From the NCBI GenBank assembly GCA_038496675.1, contig CM076660.1, positions 8,911,643 to 8,975,642 of the forward strand: DNA of 64,000 nucleotides. The letters are read 5' to 3'. Below are positions 27,401-42,746 of the stretch, piece after piece. Position 1 is the stretch's first letter. The number at the start of each line of letters is the position of its first letter. The notes beneath the pieces are model-generated. The model searched no databases and was not told the DNA's origin. It worked only from the letters and a program-made list of their open reading frames with translations. The DNA comes from Rachycentron canadum (Eukaryota > Chordata > Actinopteri > Carangiformes > Rachycentridae). The translations under genes and the position numbers were made by a program.

Positions 27401-30400
27401 CCACCCATCAGGTGCTGGTGCAAAACAGGGAAACATTTTTGCAGCTGCTCTCTGACTCGGCAAACCTCAGAACATGAAGCTTTTCTGAGGCTGTGACTTT
27501 TATATCAGGAATTTGAATCTATATATCATATAAGGTCAGTAACATACTGTGTGCCTCGCACAACATAAAGACACACAGTCGGGAGGCTGGACCAAATGGA
27601 CAGAGAGAGGTGTACTAGTGAAACAGTGGGTATGCTGGTATCTCAGCAGGTCAACCGTCTATTTGCAACTGGCAGCTGGTTTAACAGCAGATCATGACCT
27701 CATTCATACAATGCCTTCCTTTTACAACCTGAGCTGGAGGAAGATGTTTCACTGACAGAAAAAAATATTTAAATAAGGATTTTAGGAAAATCATATTTAA
27801 TCCAATTCTTAACTGCACGAGTCAATATGACATGTCACATGAAGATTTCAGCTTAAATCAATAGTAAACGATAAGGTACCTTGAGATTCTGCTGCTCAGC
27901 AGTTAGTTGTAAGGATATGTGCACAGCACTTACACAAAACAAATCATATGATCTTCTATTTAATGCAGACTGGTAACTCAATCCAGGGTGGCATTAGAAT
28001 AGCTGTTTGCAATGTTTTTATATGGTTAATCTCAGTGGAAATCAAACAAACTGCAAACTGCAGAAGAGTCCACTGTGTGTTTTGCCAACTAAACTCACAC
28101 TTCAGAGGCAAATAGGATGCACAAAAAGACAATACTCACTGGCAGCTTTGATGAAGCTCCTCTGGTACTGGTATGTCATGAGAGGTGCAGGCAGCATTCT
28201 GCAAACACAGGAGCCAAATACATCAGGAATAGAAAGTCATCTTAGAAAATGGATTGGGGTTTAGCTGCTTTGCAAACATTAATCAAACATGAATGAGAAC
28301 TCTTCTTCATCTCCTCTTATTTGTCCACCATGGCAGCTCGCACAGCTGGACATCAGTTTATCACTGCTGCCTGAGGACTGTAATAGTTTCTATTGGTTCT
28401 CAATGGCAGCTGACCTGAGGTCCTAATGCTGTGTGCTTGTGTGCCGTGTATGGGTGTGGACGTTAAGCATGTATATGTGGCAAAGAAGTGCATGTGCATG
28501 TGCTGTATGTGCATAAATGAGTCTACAGGTATTTTTGTGAGGAGTGCATAGTGCAGATTCATTCAGTTCCAGCCAACTGAGCACAGCTTGAACACCCATA
28601 CTCCCCTCTTTCCTTCCTTCATGCATTTCTCATTCCACTTAACTGCTTGTTCCCGGCCTCCCGCAATCCTGATCCCCTTAAAACCAATTGTTGAGATGCT
28701 CTGGAGAAAGTAATTTAAATGGGAGCTACCATACAGTGGCCAGCAGGTAAGACTGTGATTGTATCATTGATCATAAGTACAACACTGTTCAAACAGAACA
28801 TCTACACAAAGACCAACTCCTCCATGGTTTTTAGAAAGGAAATTAAACAGGTTTAACAAGAAAATACAGCAATTATTGAGTGAATGAACAGGAAAATTAA
28901 CAATTCAAGCCACAGATGTGCATCATACTGCACTAAAGCCAGAGACTGAGAGCAGCAATATGTATACATTCATGAATGAAAATAGTAAAAGTACTAAAAT
29001 TTTAGAATGAGATGAATAATTCAGTCATGAGGAGATAAATTACCATGGGTTGTAAAAAACACTTTTAATCTTTGAATACTGAAACAATTTGTTTGTAGAA
29101 CTATTTGAACATTTTATAACAATGTTTCACATAAGTTACTACTGCTACACTACACTGCCTTTTCACACAAACCTGAGATAGTGCTTGATAGCACTCGTGA
29201 TAGTCTTAATTTCCCACTCTGGATTTTCCAGCTCCACGTCAGCACATGTTTTAGGATCTGATGGACAAAAATATGAAGAGGAAAAAAAATTACAGAAGAG
29301 AAAAGAACTTTATTTTCAGTATTGACTGAGCATGTGTGTTTCTTTACCCATAGCCAGGCTCAGTAGTTTTTGTACTCTGGAGTTGACGCCAACAATTCTG
29401 TACAAGCCCTGCTCATCAATACCTGGAGGGGAGGAGAGGTTATTATCATTCTATGGAAATTTTGAACCATCTGAAATATTCTGTTTATCCCTGTGCTTCC
29501 TCAATTGCCGCATTTGAAATTACTGAAGATGGCGGTAACGTACACGAGTGAACCAGTTTACTCTGAATTCATCCACTTACATAGAGCCGAACATATGCAT
29601 TTTATAGGACAAGAGCAGAGCAGCAGATCTATAGTAGAAGTGAGGTAATTTTTGCATGTACAGTTTCCTTAACATTTAATTTGTCAACACCACTGTCCAC
29701 ACTTCATTTTTTATAAACATCCCTCATGTAAAGAATAATCCTGGCAGTTGAGAAACACAGGGCTGTCATTATGTACAATCTAAATGTAAATTTCCATGCC
29801 AAGCGATGAACAGCCAGGTAGTGTGTATTAATGGACCCTGTTGGTGCAGTATCTGAAGGAAAAAGGTAATGTAATTGCACATGTGGACCATTATTGTGAT
29901 ATTTTCGAAGAGTGTTTGGGGAGAGGACATCCAGATGGATCAGAAGACAACATTTAGGAGGGTTTAGATCCTGCAGACCTTTGACGCCTGTCATTTCAAA
30001 TCACCCTTCACCAACAACCTGTGTGGTACATGATGCTGAGCTTAGTGCACTGAACAATATTTTCCTACACACACCTCAATAGCTTATATGTATCTGTTTA
30101 TTAAGCCTTTAGAAGACCCTTGAGTTTTAACCAGCTCCTTTTATAGGAAATAAATACAAACATGCAGATGCTATGTTCTCCATGCTTGTTTAAGTGAATT
30201 TGTTACAACCACCATTGTGTTTATTCTCCGCAAACATTTAAATTACTCCCAAAATGCTCATGTTGGGTTCTCATGTAGGATCTTTTTTATTAAAGCAGTT
30301 TTGTGATTGATTACTGGGATAACTGTACTTTCTATGAGAACTTAATATTTATATTTCACTGGTGATGCTTTGTTTCTTCCTGAAGCTTAATGTGCTTAAT

Positions 30401-33400
30401 GTGACAGATAATTTTGTGGATACTGTTTTCCTTTACTGGCCTAATTCATTTTTTAAATTTCATTAATTTCTACCATTGACTTTGTCCAGTGTTGTTATCA
30501 TAGTTTCACATTTGCTTCTAGCAGAAACCTCAAAGGTAATCCTTCAACCCTAATTGGAATTGTAGCGCTGCACAGCTGTGTACCTACTGACATATACATG
30601 TATAAAGTGATGTGATTTTATGTTACCTTAACATGCTTAAGATTATATAAAAGCATGTCACCTTCTCAAGATAATGTTGATAGAGAAGAAATATGATTTT
30701 TGTAATATTTCATAACATGACATTTTCAGATTTGTTTTGTCATTTCACTGGAGAACGTTTTGGGACATCTTGTATTTTATTTCAGACATACACGCGTGTG
30801 TCATCTGCATAACAAGAATGCCTGAATTTTATGTTTGCTTATATATTGTACTCACTCCAGAATCAGACCTTTTTAATATTGGAGTCTGGTGGAATGATTT
30901 TCACAGATACTGATTTTACTATTACTACTATTTACACATTTTAGGACCACACCAATAATTGTCATTCTCAATTAATCTACAATTTATTTTCTTGATTGTT
31001 TTTTAGGTCAATGAAACCTCAGCAAATAGTGAAAAATGCCTGCTTCAATATCCTTAGGCTCAAGGTTTGCATGCATCTATGTTTACAAATAGCATACTTA
31101 ATATATTTCTGAGGTAATTATGAGAACACTCTTGAGTAATTTAAGTAAGATATACAGTAAAAGAAAATATTTTCAGGTAAAGTAAATGTGCATTACATTG
31201 TTAATGACAAGTCGACTGCTGCTGATGGTTAAGACAGTCTGTACTGTGTAGCAGGGTGGTGTGACATAAAAAGTGCAGATCTGTATTGACAGTACATCAT
31301 ATCACACAAAAGAAGCAGGAAATCCACAGTATCTGAGTTAACATTGTACCTCGAGTCTCCACTGCATAGATGAATTTTTTCATCACATTGAACCCAATGA
31401 CATCCAGCTGGGCCACTGAGGGAAGAGTGAGACCAACAGAATGTGTGTGAGCGATCACAGTGAAATGAGTCAGGGTCAGGAGAAAATAGATTGATTCACA
31501 TGTGCTTTGATTTGCAAATCGGGATGACCATCTATTTGAAAATGGTGACACTACAAAATCAAAATAATGTGCAACACATATTTAAATACAGAATTATTCT
31601 TTGGGCCATAAATATATAAATAAACATACAGAGCATTCTGACTATTTTTCTTACAACTGACCCTGTACCTGTCAATACTAATGCAAATAACTAATGCTGT
31701 GAATTTATCTAAATGGTTAACAAATCCCATTTAAAGCTACTTACTGCCTTCAGCCTGGTTGTCTTTGTTCAGATTGTACACCTGCAAATGGAAAACACAA
31801 ACTTTTTCAGCTTATTTACAACTATGACGAACGACAGCACAAGACATGAGGAGATATCTATGCATTACATTACTACATTAAAAATGAAATTACGCTGAAG
31901 ACAACACAGCTGTGTTGTGCTGTTGTGCCACTTTTCTACATCTTACTGTTACATTTTGAATGCTTGTTAGTTAATGCTGCTTATTCAACCTAAACACAGT
32001 AACTGAGGTTGATTCATTGGGATATTGAGGAACTGCCACATAATAATACCACATTTTGTTTTTCATGCAGCATTGCATTCAACAGAATGTAACATACTAT
32101 AGAAAATACAGGTGATATATTTGTGTCTGTATGATTGCACGTGTTTGCCATGAGATCCACCATGTTTTTCTGAAAGGAGGCAGTGGGGCTGAGTTTTTAT
32201 TGACAATCAGTGTAAAGGCAGATAGTTCATCCACAGAGAAAGACAAAAAGGTGGGCAAGACCTGGACAAGAGAAACAGGGGCATCAATAGTTCTTGCTCT
32301 ATTAGAGGAGCCGCTGCTTGTTCAAGCCTGTGATGGGTTTATGGATGCCGATTACATTTGCATGTTTGAATGTAGAAATGAGGATGAGAACGGTGTCTGG
32401 ACATGACTACAACTTAATTAGAGTGTGGAAAGCAGTGCTAACACACACTTCCTGCCTTAGGGTAAAGAGCTGTAGATTAGGATGTGTTGGGGAGGCTGGC
32501 TATCAGTCAGCTGTCCCTATTAGGAACATAAAGGCCAAAATTATGTTGGATAAAGGCTCTACACCAGTGCTTCCCAAACCTTTCTGCCTTATGACCCTCC
32601 ACATTACACTATGTTTGTTTGTGACATCCTCACCGCTGGTTGCCTAGTATATGTCAACAAGTTGTGAGCAGCTACGCCTAACATTGATTTTCCCTTCAAG
32701 CCCTCTAAGATTGCTTCAGTGTTACAGGCTTAAAGTAGCTAAATTACCCAGTATTTCACAAGAAAAACATTAGGGAAAACTTCTGTGTTTCTCCTCCTTT
32801 CCCAATCTCATTAATCATCTTGTGTCTCCTCAGATTTATCTTGTGACTCCTTAAATGAGCATGTTAGCAGGTGACAGATTTGTATGTGCTAAAAGATTGT
32901 GCTGGGCTAAAGCTGCTGAGGTCACACCAATGCGGCAAAATTATTTTGAATGTTTTGCTGCGTGTACACGTTGTCCCTCGCCGTCTCTGTCATTCACTCT
33001 CAGAGCAAACCGGTAACCGTGGTAACCTACCGGTTCTCTCCCATCCATGGCCTCCATCCATAACCGGCGATCTTCCTCTGACAGAGCCTGCATGGTGATC
33101 ACTCCCGACCTTCACACACAGACAAAAGCCACATTGACTTATCAAATATCAAGGCCAGTGGCAAACATTGTCCGTTAAGATGCAAATCCATCTAGTTGTC
33201 ACCATAACATCAGACTTTAAACAAAGAGCTACTACCTCTGGAGTGTGAATGTGTCCGGTATTAAAAGTGAAAACACTTGAGAGAAAATATTTGATTTAAA
33301 ACACTTTTCTTCAGACGAACACAGTTGTGTGGAAAGATCATTGCATGCAAATCTCATACTTATTCAAGAGCAAAGTGTATTCATTTATGGGTGCCTGAGG

Positions 33401-36400
33401 TATGACTACAGTATCACTTTCCAGTAAAAAAAAAAAACAAAAAAAAAAAAAACAACTGATGATTAACAGTTTTCTCTCCATAAAAGGATGAAAAGAGGGA
33501 AAAGAACTGCAACTGACACGTACACTGACGTGCAGGTAGCACAAACACACACGAATACACATACACATAGCCTCATTAGTCATGTCCTTCCACTGGTTTC
33601 CAACCAGCCCTATATGGCTTGTCACCACCACGCTCACCTTCAGCTGTCACCACCACCGCACTATAGCCCCCTCCACACACACCATAGTGTCTTTCCATAG
33701 TGTCTTTCAATCACACCCATCCAGACATACTCAGATGCATGTGTATAGTCACATTATAGTCACATACATATATGCAAAATACATGTTTCGCATGTGTTTA
33801 TGTCTGTAACACAACAACAAGTATACACACACACTTAATATAAATAAAAGCACAAATGTGGGAACAGAGAAACAAAGGAATGAAATGATTGCAAGGTGAT
33901 CTTATTTGATGGGGGGAGGTTGAGGTTGAGGGAGAGCAGGCAGAGATGAAGGAGGGAGGAGGAGGAGTGTGTGAAGCAAAGCACTGCAGGAGGCCAAGCC
34001 TGAGAAGGCAAACATCCACAATCTCCTGTCTTCAGGCTCAACTCAACTGAGCAGTGCCCTCATGTGTACCCTAGCTGTAATTACACCATGTACAATAGCT
34101 CAGTCAATATCACTGTAATTACTTACATGAAGACAGCGTTCACACTAGTGTGAAATTCCACAGTGCTTCCATGATTTTCTGTAACAAAGTCCTGGCATGC
34201 TTGTGTCTTTTTCATAACTGTTTGCTATTATAGTTGCCCGGTTGCTTGGACCAGATCTCCTGAAAATCACTCTCCAATGTAGTGTATTTGTGATAAAAAC
34301 TGTGGAAAAAATTAATTCATGCAAAAGACCCCATTTTTAAATTTATGATTTTTTTCCAATATTCCCTAGAGAATACTTCAAACATGCTAAATAAAGCTGT
34401 AAATAAAACTACAGGACAGTATGGCTGTTTGTGCTCCAATTTGGGCTGAGAAAGACACAGTTTAATTCAACATCTTCATGAGAGATTAAGTAAGAAAATA
34501 TGAAAAGGAACTAATTGGAGGTGGCAGATTGTGTGGTGATGACCCACGATAGGCGTGATAGGCATAGGACCATGCTGTCAAATCGCAAACTCACTGACCT
34601 GTCCACAGCCTCCACATCAAAACAGAACCTCTTTTCTATTGAGTCCGTCTTCCTCCTGGTGCAGGACTTGAGGATGAAGCTCTCCTCTTCTCCCTGACAA
34701 AGACAAAGAGTAAGACAGAAATAAAAGGTATCATGGTACATTAGTGGTAGTTTGATACATGCAGAATCATTAACCTGAACATCATGGACCACATTTGAAA
34801 TGACTACATCTAAGAACAATTAAGTTTTTACAGTTAACTTTATTTTTCACTTTCACTTTCAATGTGAGCGAAAGACCGTCCTTTCTCTCATGTTGAAGGA
34901 CGACTGAAGCTACAGACAGCATTTCCAATTTGCTTCACTTCCAGTTTGACCCACACAGATAATTTTGGACAAGCAACGCCAACTCGGCAACAACAGATAT
35001 TTCTGCAGGGACTAGCAAACAAGAACATATGTATAAATATTTTGAAGCAGCAATGTATGAAATAGGTGGCACAACCAAGCCAATGTTAACGTAACTTATT
35101 TAGATTACACCTACAATGGCAATTCTGGTTGTGCCTCATGTCACAAGTCACAAAAACAGTATTTATTTTGTCACAATTACTGAACAATTATGTTAACTTC
35201 CCACTTTCACCTTTATATGTGAAGAAAAACATTAATATTCATCAAATAGTGAATGTAAAGAATAAGGTGATGAGTGATGATCGACTAAAGGCCTGTTGGC
35301 AACAAGTGATCTAAACATCACTTTGATAACACACTGTTTTCATACTTCATATATACAGGGGTGGAAATTATTTTTACAAGATGGTTTGATAAAGCACCAT
35401 GTTTACCCTTCCACTTCATGCACATTTATCATGCATGCAAAACATTTCATGCAGTTTGCATTCTTTTATTATAAAACACTAAAGCTCCTCTCATCATCTT
35501 GACTCTATAATCCCTGACTTCTTGTTTTTCAGTCTAATCCACTGCAGATGATCTGGGTTCATTATTTTTGCTTCCTTCCCTCTGACCCATTTCACCATGT
35601 CCGCCTTTCAGATCTCTGTGGTTTTTGTTGTGTTAATACCTTTCTTACTGTCTTACTGTGTTAAGAGTCCCCTACTTTTACTTTGCCCCTTGTTACTGGA
35701 ACAACTCAGAATGCTCTGTGACAACCGTTAGACAACAGGCTTGAACTTGCATCAGATTTGCGTTATTCAGTATGTAGGTGGAGTGATGGGAAAATAGTTG
35801 AAGTCATGCGGATTTACTCAAATATCATTTGGCAACACTGCACCCTCATCTGTTCAGGCTGCTGTTGTGGAAGACATATCTCTCTCCTGTATCTCAAAGT
35901 ATGTGTTTAAATGAGTGTTGGGAGAGGTGGGATATACTAGGTGAGAACTGGCTGCTAATCAAGCAACATCACGATAGGCTGAAGTGACACTCAGGTTAAA
36001 ATTGGGGTTTCTGTCTGCGCATGATGATGTCTATTGGTACATCTGCCCAACGATGGTGCCTTACGTTTTGTGTCTTCCTAACATATAGGTGTAGATGCCA
36101 GAGCTACTCACCGTTTTACCTCCTGATTTGGGGTCAAACAGTACCATGGTCACCCTCTTGGGCTCACGATGGTATGTACAGTAGTACTTCACCCAGGTAG
36201 ATACAAATGAACCTGAAAGAAAGAGAGAAAGGGTTAAGAGAAAGGAGTAAAGAGAAAAGAGTGACATTAAATGGTCAGAGAAAAACTAAAACAGCCTGCT
36301 TTAGTACTAGATATGTTACCATGGTATCTACTCAGAGCTGCTGTCACATCTCCAGCAGATCAGACCTGACTTCATCAACCGTAGGTTCATTATGGTTTGT

Positions 36401-36419
36401 TTGTTCTGCTGCTCGGGTA

Positions 36420-36453
<34 letters not shown>

Positions 36454-39400
36454 ATGAGTATCATACACACACACAGACCTGCTGATGTGTTCATTCATGT
36501 TTCCATTGTACTGCAACACTCTACATTGTTGCTGAATTGTGTCCTCATTGTAAGACAAACCATGAACGTGAACACAGAGCAGTGGGCTGATACATACGCT
36601 TCTCCTGTACAAACAGGTATCCCTCCATGGTGTGCTGACTGACACTCTTGTGATCGTGGGGATTCTCCTTCATCTTCCTCATCAGACTCTCCACCTCCGA
36701 CCGTGTGCTCTCAAAGCGGTTCCTTGTCTGTCCAAACACAAGCACAGAGGAGGACATGCCTCAGGTCTGGTCCTGAGAAAGCTCATCTTACAACAACAGC
36801 AGAACTTAAACAACCTGTTTTTCAGCTGAATAAGAGACACATGCACAAAGTTCTATTAGTGCAGAATAAACAAGAAATGCTCATTGCTACAATGCTAAAT
36901 ATTTGTGTTTTTTGGATTTCCTGCAAATAGAGTTGTAACCACGCTAGCTCCTTTTTTGTAGTGAGGTTTTATGTGCCCTTTTGTTCTGAAATACTATTTC
37001 AATATGAATTTTTAACAGCCTGCAGCTGCTTCTCATCTGCAATATTATTCTCTCATTTCTTTCTAAATAGTTTCCTCTGTGCCAATTAAGCTGAACAAAG
37101 TACCCTTCTTCTGAGGTGATGATAGAAATGTCTCTCTCATGCCCCCCAAACTCTCTCTCAAAACTAAAACTGGAAAAAAACATGCATCAACGGACAAACA
37201 CCAACATCTGCACCGTCTTTTATAATTTGATTTATTTATATGTGCACATTGGTTGAATTGCATAAATGCATATTTATGTGCTGCACAAGGTGTGACCTTG
37301 TATTCAGTCTGTGTGTATGGGTGTGTGTGACCTTACATTCTGTATGCTGATGGTGAGATCAGTCTTGAAGTGATTGAAATCTTTAGCCAGCTCATAGCCG
37401 TGGTGATAGTAGGTGAACAGGCCTTGGAGAAACGCCAACAGCTGAGTGAAACAAAATGAGAAGACAGAGTCAGAGAGAGAGAAGGACAAGAAGGTGAGGA
37501 AGATGGGGAATAAATGCAGATGTGTGAGAAGAAGAGGAGGAAGGTATAAGAATGTGTGGATTAGCAAAGTAGAGGAGAAACACAAGGATAAGGGAGATGA
37601 AGAGGTCGAAGGTCAAGTGGAAGATGGGAAGAAACAGAATTTGACAATTGGTATAGGTATACATTTAAAATACATAACTTAAAAACAGAGGCAGTGAATC
37701 AGACCTGTTTGTGTTTGCTGCTACAGAGCAAAAAGTCAGGTTTGTGTGGTTTGTGTGCAACAAATTGTCTTTATTTCCGCTGCAGATACCACTGAGATGC
37801 CCTCGAGAAAAGCACCAAATCCTCCAAACCGCTGTTTGCCAACAACAGAAGGCTGATGTTAAAAAGCAGCTGCTGGGTGTGGATATGTCAAAGTGAGAGA
37901 ATGTAATATAGACCGCTGCTGAAAAAGAACATGTGTGCTCAGCAACTTTGGAAAAAAGAGTTTTAAGAAAATAGACTTATTACATAAAGAAAAAGAAAAA
38001 AACGTGTCCTCTTACAGGCTCCACAAAGTCAAACATCTTCCTCTCCTGGACCTCCTGCACCTTGAAGACATATTCCAGAGAGACCTCATAGAAATGCTGC
38101 CGTACATTGTCCACCTGGTTGTCTGCCTACAGCAGGGAAAGAAAAGGGAGAAAACTGACAGACTGAAATTCATGGGAAATTATGAGAAAAACGTCCATTT
38201 GGGTGGGAGAAAGAAGACACGTAAACTCAGAAACATCATCTTACTTCATGTAGATGTGACTCTTTCTTCCTTGCAGAAAGGCTAAGATGCTTCTCCAGCA
38301 CTGCACAATACTTCTCTGTCTCTTTATCATATTTCTTCTTGGCTTCCTGTAACAGATCAATAAATAAATAAATAAAAACGCTTCTGTTTGGATGACAGAC
38401 AACTCCTGTGGGACTTGTTGAGGAACATTTCTGTAACGTTTATAAACATCTCACCTAATGAATTAATCTAAAAGATATTACCATGGACTAATTTGATCAG
38501 TGACCAACAATCAACCATAGCCTTCAAGTAGCAGCAAAAAACTGATTGAGGTGACAGAGGCTCATGTTTTTGAGTGTAGAGAACAAGGTAACCTTCATTT
38601 TCTTCACTTTCACATGATATTTTCCATTTGTCAGCATCCAGAAAGTGTTCCTCTGGGGAGCACAGCTGCTTATAACACAACAGACTGCTTCATCAGAACT
38701 GAGGTCACCAACATAAGAGACAGACAGATGGATGATAAACCAGGGACAGCTACAGCCGGGTGTGTACTTCTTGAGATCGCTGCGTTTGAAAATACAGAGG
38801 AAAAACTGAAACGTGCTCAAGAGACTCAAGAGAGGCTGAAAGGAAAGAGAAAAGTATGTAGTCGATTCTCCTCTGAGCATGTTTTGTTGGTTGTACAGTA
38901 AATATCAGTCACGTTAGGATCATTAAACTCTAATCTAATTCAAACTGATGGAAGGAAAAGATATAGATATCAGTCCAAAGAGACAGAGAGGGAAACAAGT
39001 GGAGAGAATTGAACAGAGGAGGGGAAGATCAGGGTGGGTCTCCCTCTGTCAGAGAGCCCCTGTGGCAATATTAACTGTACATCTGCCCAGACCTGTTGGT
39101 GTTATTGCATTTCTTCATCACAAATGAATAATATGACCAGAATTTAGCTTTGGAGAGGAGCTCAAAAATTGGGTACACTGTTAGAATCACAATAAAAAGA
39201 TGGGACATTGTGGTATGCATTTTGTTCTGCTTTCTCACATTTTTTAGCTATAAATTACTGGCCCAGCCCACAATCTGTTCTTTGGGAAGCAAAGGGCTCT
39301 GAGTGTGCACGCCTGAGACCAGTGAGCCAAACATCTGTTGACCAGTTAGATTTTATTTTCATCTTGATTTTACTGATGCTGGAATGGGCAATATGATGAA

Positions 39401-42400
39401 AGTGGAAACAATAAAATTACTGATGGCTGAATTCCTATGGCAAGCAAAAAATGTCTGCTGTGAAAAAGCCCCATTGTGTGGAATGTTGCAAGTCAATGAG
39501 CACTACTGGGGCAATGCTGGATTTGGAAAATATTTTGCAACAGCGATGAACTGTCCTCATCTGTCTTCATGTATGTAATTCAATTTCACTGATCTTCCTG
39601 TCTAGTTATTTCCCACTGTCATTGGGAAGATATTTGCAAAGGAAATAAAATTCTAAGATCAGTGAAAATTAGGAAATAATATCTCATCAGTCTGCACTGA
39701 GGCAAAACCATGATGTCAATCGCTGCTGCAATCACATGACCCAGGTGTTTCATTGCCAAGCCAGTTTCAACAACAAGTAGAGTCCTCAGGGCCAGAGGAG
39801 GAACAGACAGCAGCTGTGGAACACATCAGAGATGATGAGCATTCCTCTAAACAACAAGGCCTCTGTTTAAAGTCTGCTGCCTCTTTGACTTTACAATATT
39901 CACAGTGGAAATCATGTCTGAAAAGACTGCAGATGAAACTGTTTCCCATTGTGGGTTTCATGACATAATTTTGACACATGAGAAGAAAAATCACTAAAAA
40001 ATAACCTTGATTGTCTGACTTGAAAGGTGTGTGTGTGTATGTATGCATGTGTGTGCATGTGTGTATGTATGTGTGTGTGTGTGTGTGTGTATGTGTGTGT
40101 GTGTCTGTGTGTGCGAGTGTGTATGTTACATGGTCGGTAATCTTTGATTTAATAAAGTGACTTAAGTCACTTCTATCCTCGGCCAGCAGGTGGCAGCGTC
40201 TTCACAGTTTCTTAACTCACTGATGATAACTTGAAGTTATTGAAATGCTCTGAAGTGGCACCATGTCCTGCCTCCAGTTTGACTCATGACAGTCACAATC
40301 AAGTTTGATTCCACACTCAACTTAACTGTTACTGTTATGTCAACAAAAACCAGGAAGTGCCACTAAAAAATTACGCCAATCAACATATCAACATCTTCTG
40401 CCTGAGTCTGCTTTCAGCAGAACACATGAAACTGGTTAAACAGTATCAAGATTCAGTGAAAGGAATATAGTGTACTGTAAAATACTGTACTGCAGAGGCA
40501 GCACTTGCACCATGTTTCAGCTTTAACAAATTCTTATTCTAAGATCCAAAGACAACATGGACAAACCAGAATACTACACTATGAAAAAAAAAATGTATTA
40601 AATTAAAAATCATTAATTTTGCACACACATATATCTGTGTTTATTTCGGTGACAATGTTTCATGGTTTAGTGCAATTAACAATGACACAACACCAACCTC
40701 AACCTGACATTAACTAGAGTTATGTCCTTTAGTTTTAAAAGCAGTGTTCTGCTGATTGTACTAACAGCAAATGGTGAATTTAAGGATAACATGTCTTTGA
40801 GACCTTCTTTGGATCAGTGCAAATTCCTAAAAACTCCTCTGGTGTTAGAGGTTCTGCCAGATCTGGATCTTAGGGACAGGGTGAAATTGTGCCAGACGAA
40901 GATGTTGACAGTTCTTTTAGGGCTAAACTGGGATTAGTACATCATTCATGGTGACCTAACCATACAGATTATACGTTCACTTCTTAATCTGGCCACCATG
41001 TCACAATCAAACAATGACCTGTTATCAGGGAATGGATTAGCAAAGTATCCAAAGATAGCATGTTTAATACTGCATGTATAAATGGACCCCCCCCCAGTTA
41101 CTCATCTAGGTCCTATAGCTAATGACTGCACAAGGTAAGTGTACCATGACCTGCTGTAAGTAGATTACACTGAAACTGTCATATTTACTAAACGGGAGGA
41201 AGGGATTACCCAAAATATTTATTAATTTAGGAGAGTTGCAGCATGTATGATGTCCCATCCAATGTTCTCATTTAGTTTTGAATATTATTACAGTGATTCA
41301 ACAGAGGGGGTATTGAAGCAGATCCAAGATAGAGCAATTAAAAGGTTTATCACCCTCCCTGTTTACCTACTTGCTTCCATTTTAAGGCTGAAAGTTTCCA
41401 TACCTTCCAGTACACTTAGTCAAGGTACCAAAGATTTATACTCACTGAAAGACTAAAACAACACTAGCTGCACCACGAGGGAGCCCCGTTGGCCTCTGAG
41501 ATCCCCCAGTGGGAAGTAGTGATTTATGGCATGATTATGTATTCCTCTAATCTCCTATCCAGGTCATGTAGTGATGGCACAGACCTTGATACATAGACAC
41601 TTGGTATGTATGTACATAAACACATGTACATGTGTTTAGAGCCTTTTATTACAAGCTTGACTTAAAAGGATCTAGCAGTGCTGTTCAAACCATTTGCTAA
41701 AATGGTGAACTTGATAAGAAAGACTGAGGATTATAAGGCACTTAAATATCTGCATTATAGACTAAATGCTCTATCATGGCATTGTTTTCAGCTTCCAAGG
41801 TATACTGTACTTGATGGTATTTAGCTTTTTGTTCTGTCTTATTCAAACGTCATAAGATGGAAATGCAGTAAGTATACAAAATTATTTGTATTATATACTT
41901 AATATCACAGTACCATATATTGTCACTCAAGTAAATCCTGCAATCGTCCTATTATGGACCTTGAAGGAAATTCAATATGTGCTGATGGTTTCTGAAAAGG
42001 TCACATGAGCAGCAGTCATTTTTCAGGTGCTGCTGGGATCAAATTTAATCTCACAAGAATACAATGACAACAAATTATATAGCCAATTCTGTTCAGATGT
42101 ACTGAACAGATAACATAAAGACACGCTCCAGTATTTGAATATAAGATCAACTGCGGTAACGTCAACCAAGTGGTTGGGATGTGGAGGTGCTAATGTTGCT
42201 CAGTCTGCAAATCATTTCACCTCCATTAAAATGTCAAAGGTTGAATATCAGTTACCACAGCTCCAGTGAGCTGAGGTCTTTCCTGAAGGTTAACAATCAA
42301 AGATCTGATGAATCACATGTGAGGTTTTTGTAAAACTGCTGATAAGTAGTAGTATGTATCACTGCCTAACAGTTAAATGCACAGAAAAATATTACAATTT

Positions 42401-42693
42401 CTTTCATGAAATACTGTGTATTGATATCATTATGCTTTAGTTGGGTGTTGTGTAAGCCGGTGCTCCTCGAACAGCTGCAGAAGCACTAAAAGGATTTTAT
42501 TGATTTACTGATTTCACTGCCAGTACATATGTATCAATACCAGCTCACTGCACACATGTGGGGACAGTCAGCTCTGCCACTGGTCCAGTGGCTGTGCAGT
42601 ATCTCTGTCCTTTACCTTGGCTGCACTGATCTGTTCTTTCCTGAACCGTTCCAGAGGCATAATGAGCACATCGTTGGCGTTCTCGATCTGGGG

Positions 42694-42746
<53 letters not shown>

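Larger units (their letters stand above)
21903..28139 (-). other. arhgap26 RhoGAP intron (6.2 kb)
   Basis: Holds a LINE tail at 22160-22211, CA-rich stretches at 22625-22700, a SINE-like/long fish repeat at 24716-25060, and purine/pyrimidine-biased sequence at 26190-26480. No extra exon recognised. Confidence 0.75.
38347..42615 (-). other. arhgap26 BAR intron (4.3 kb)
   Basis: Contains a GT-rich tract at 40027-40125, a CTCF-like motif at 40181-40197, and weakly ORF-bearing sequence at 40700-41800 that may be an unrecognised dead transposon. No exon found. Confidence 0.7.

Noticed and set aside
29525..29539. GAAGATGGCGGTAAC, a possible YY1 site or start codon
   Set aside because: Isolated, with no supporting promoter or exon features.
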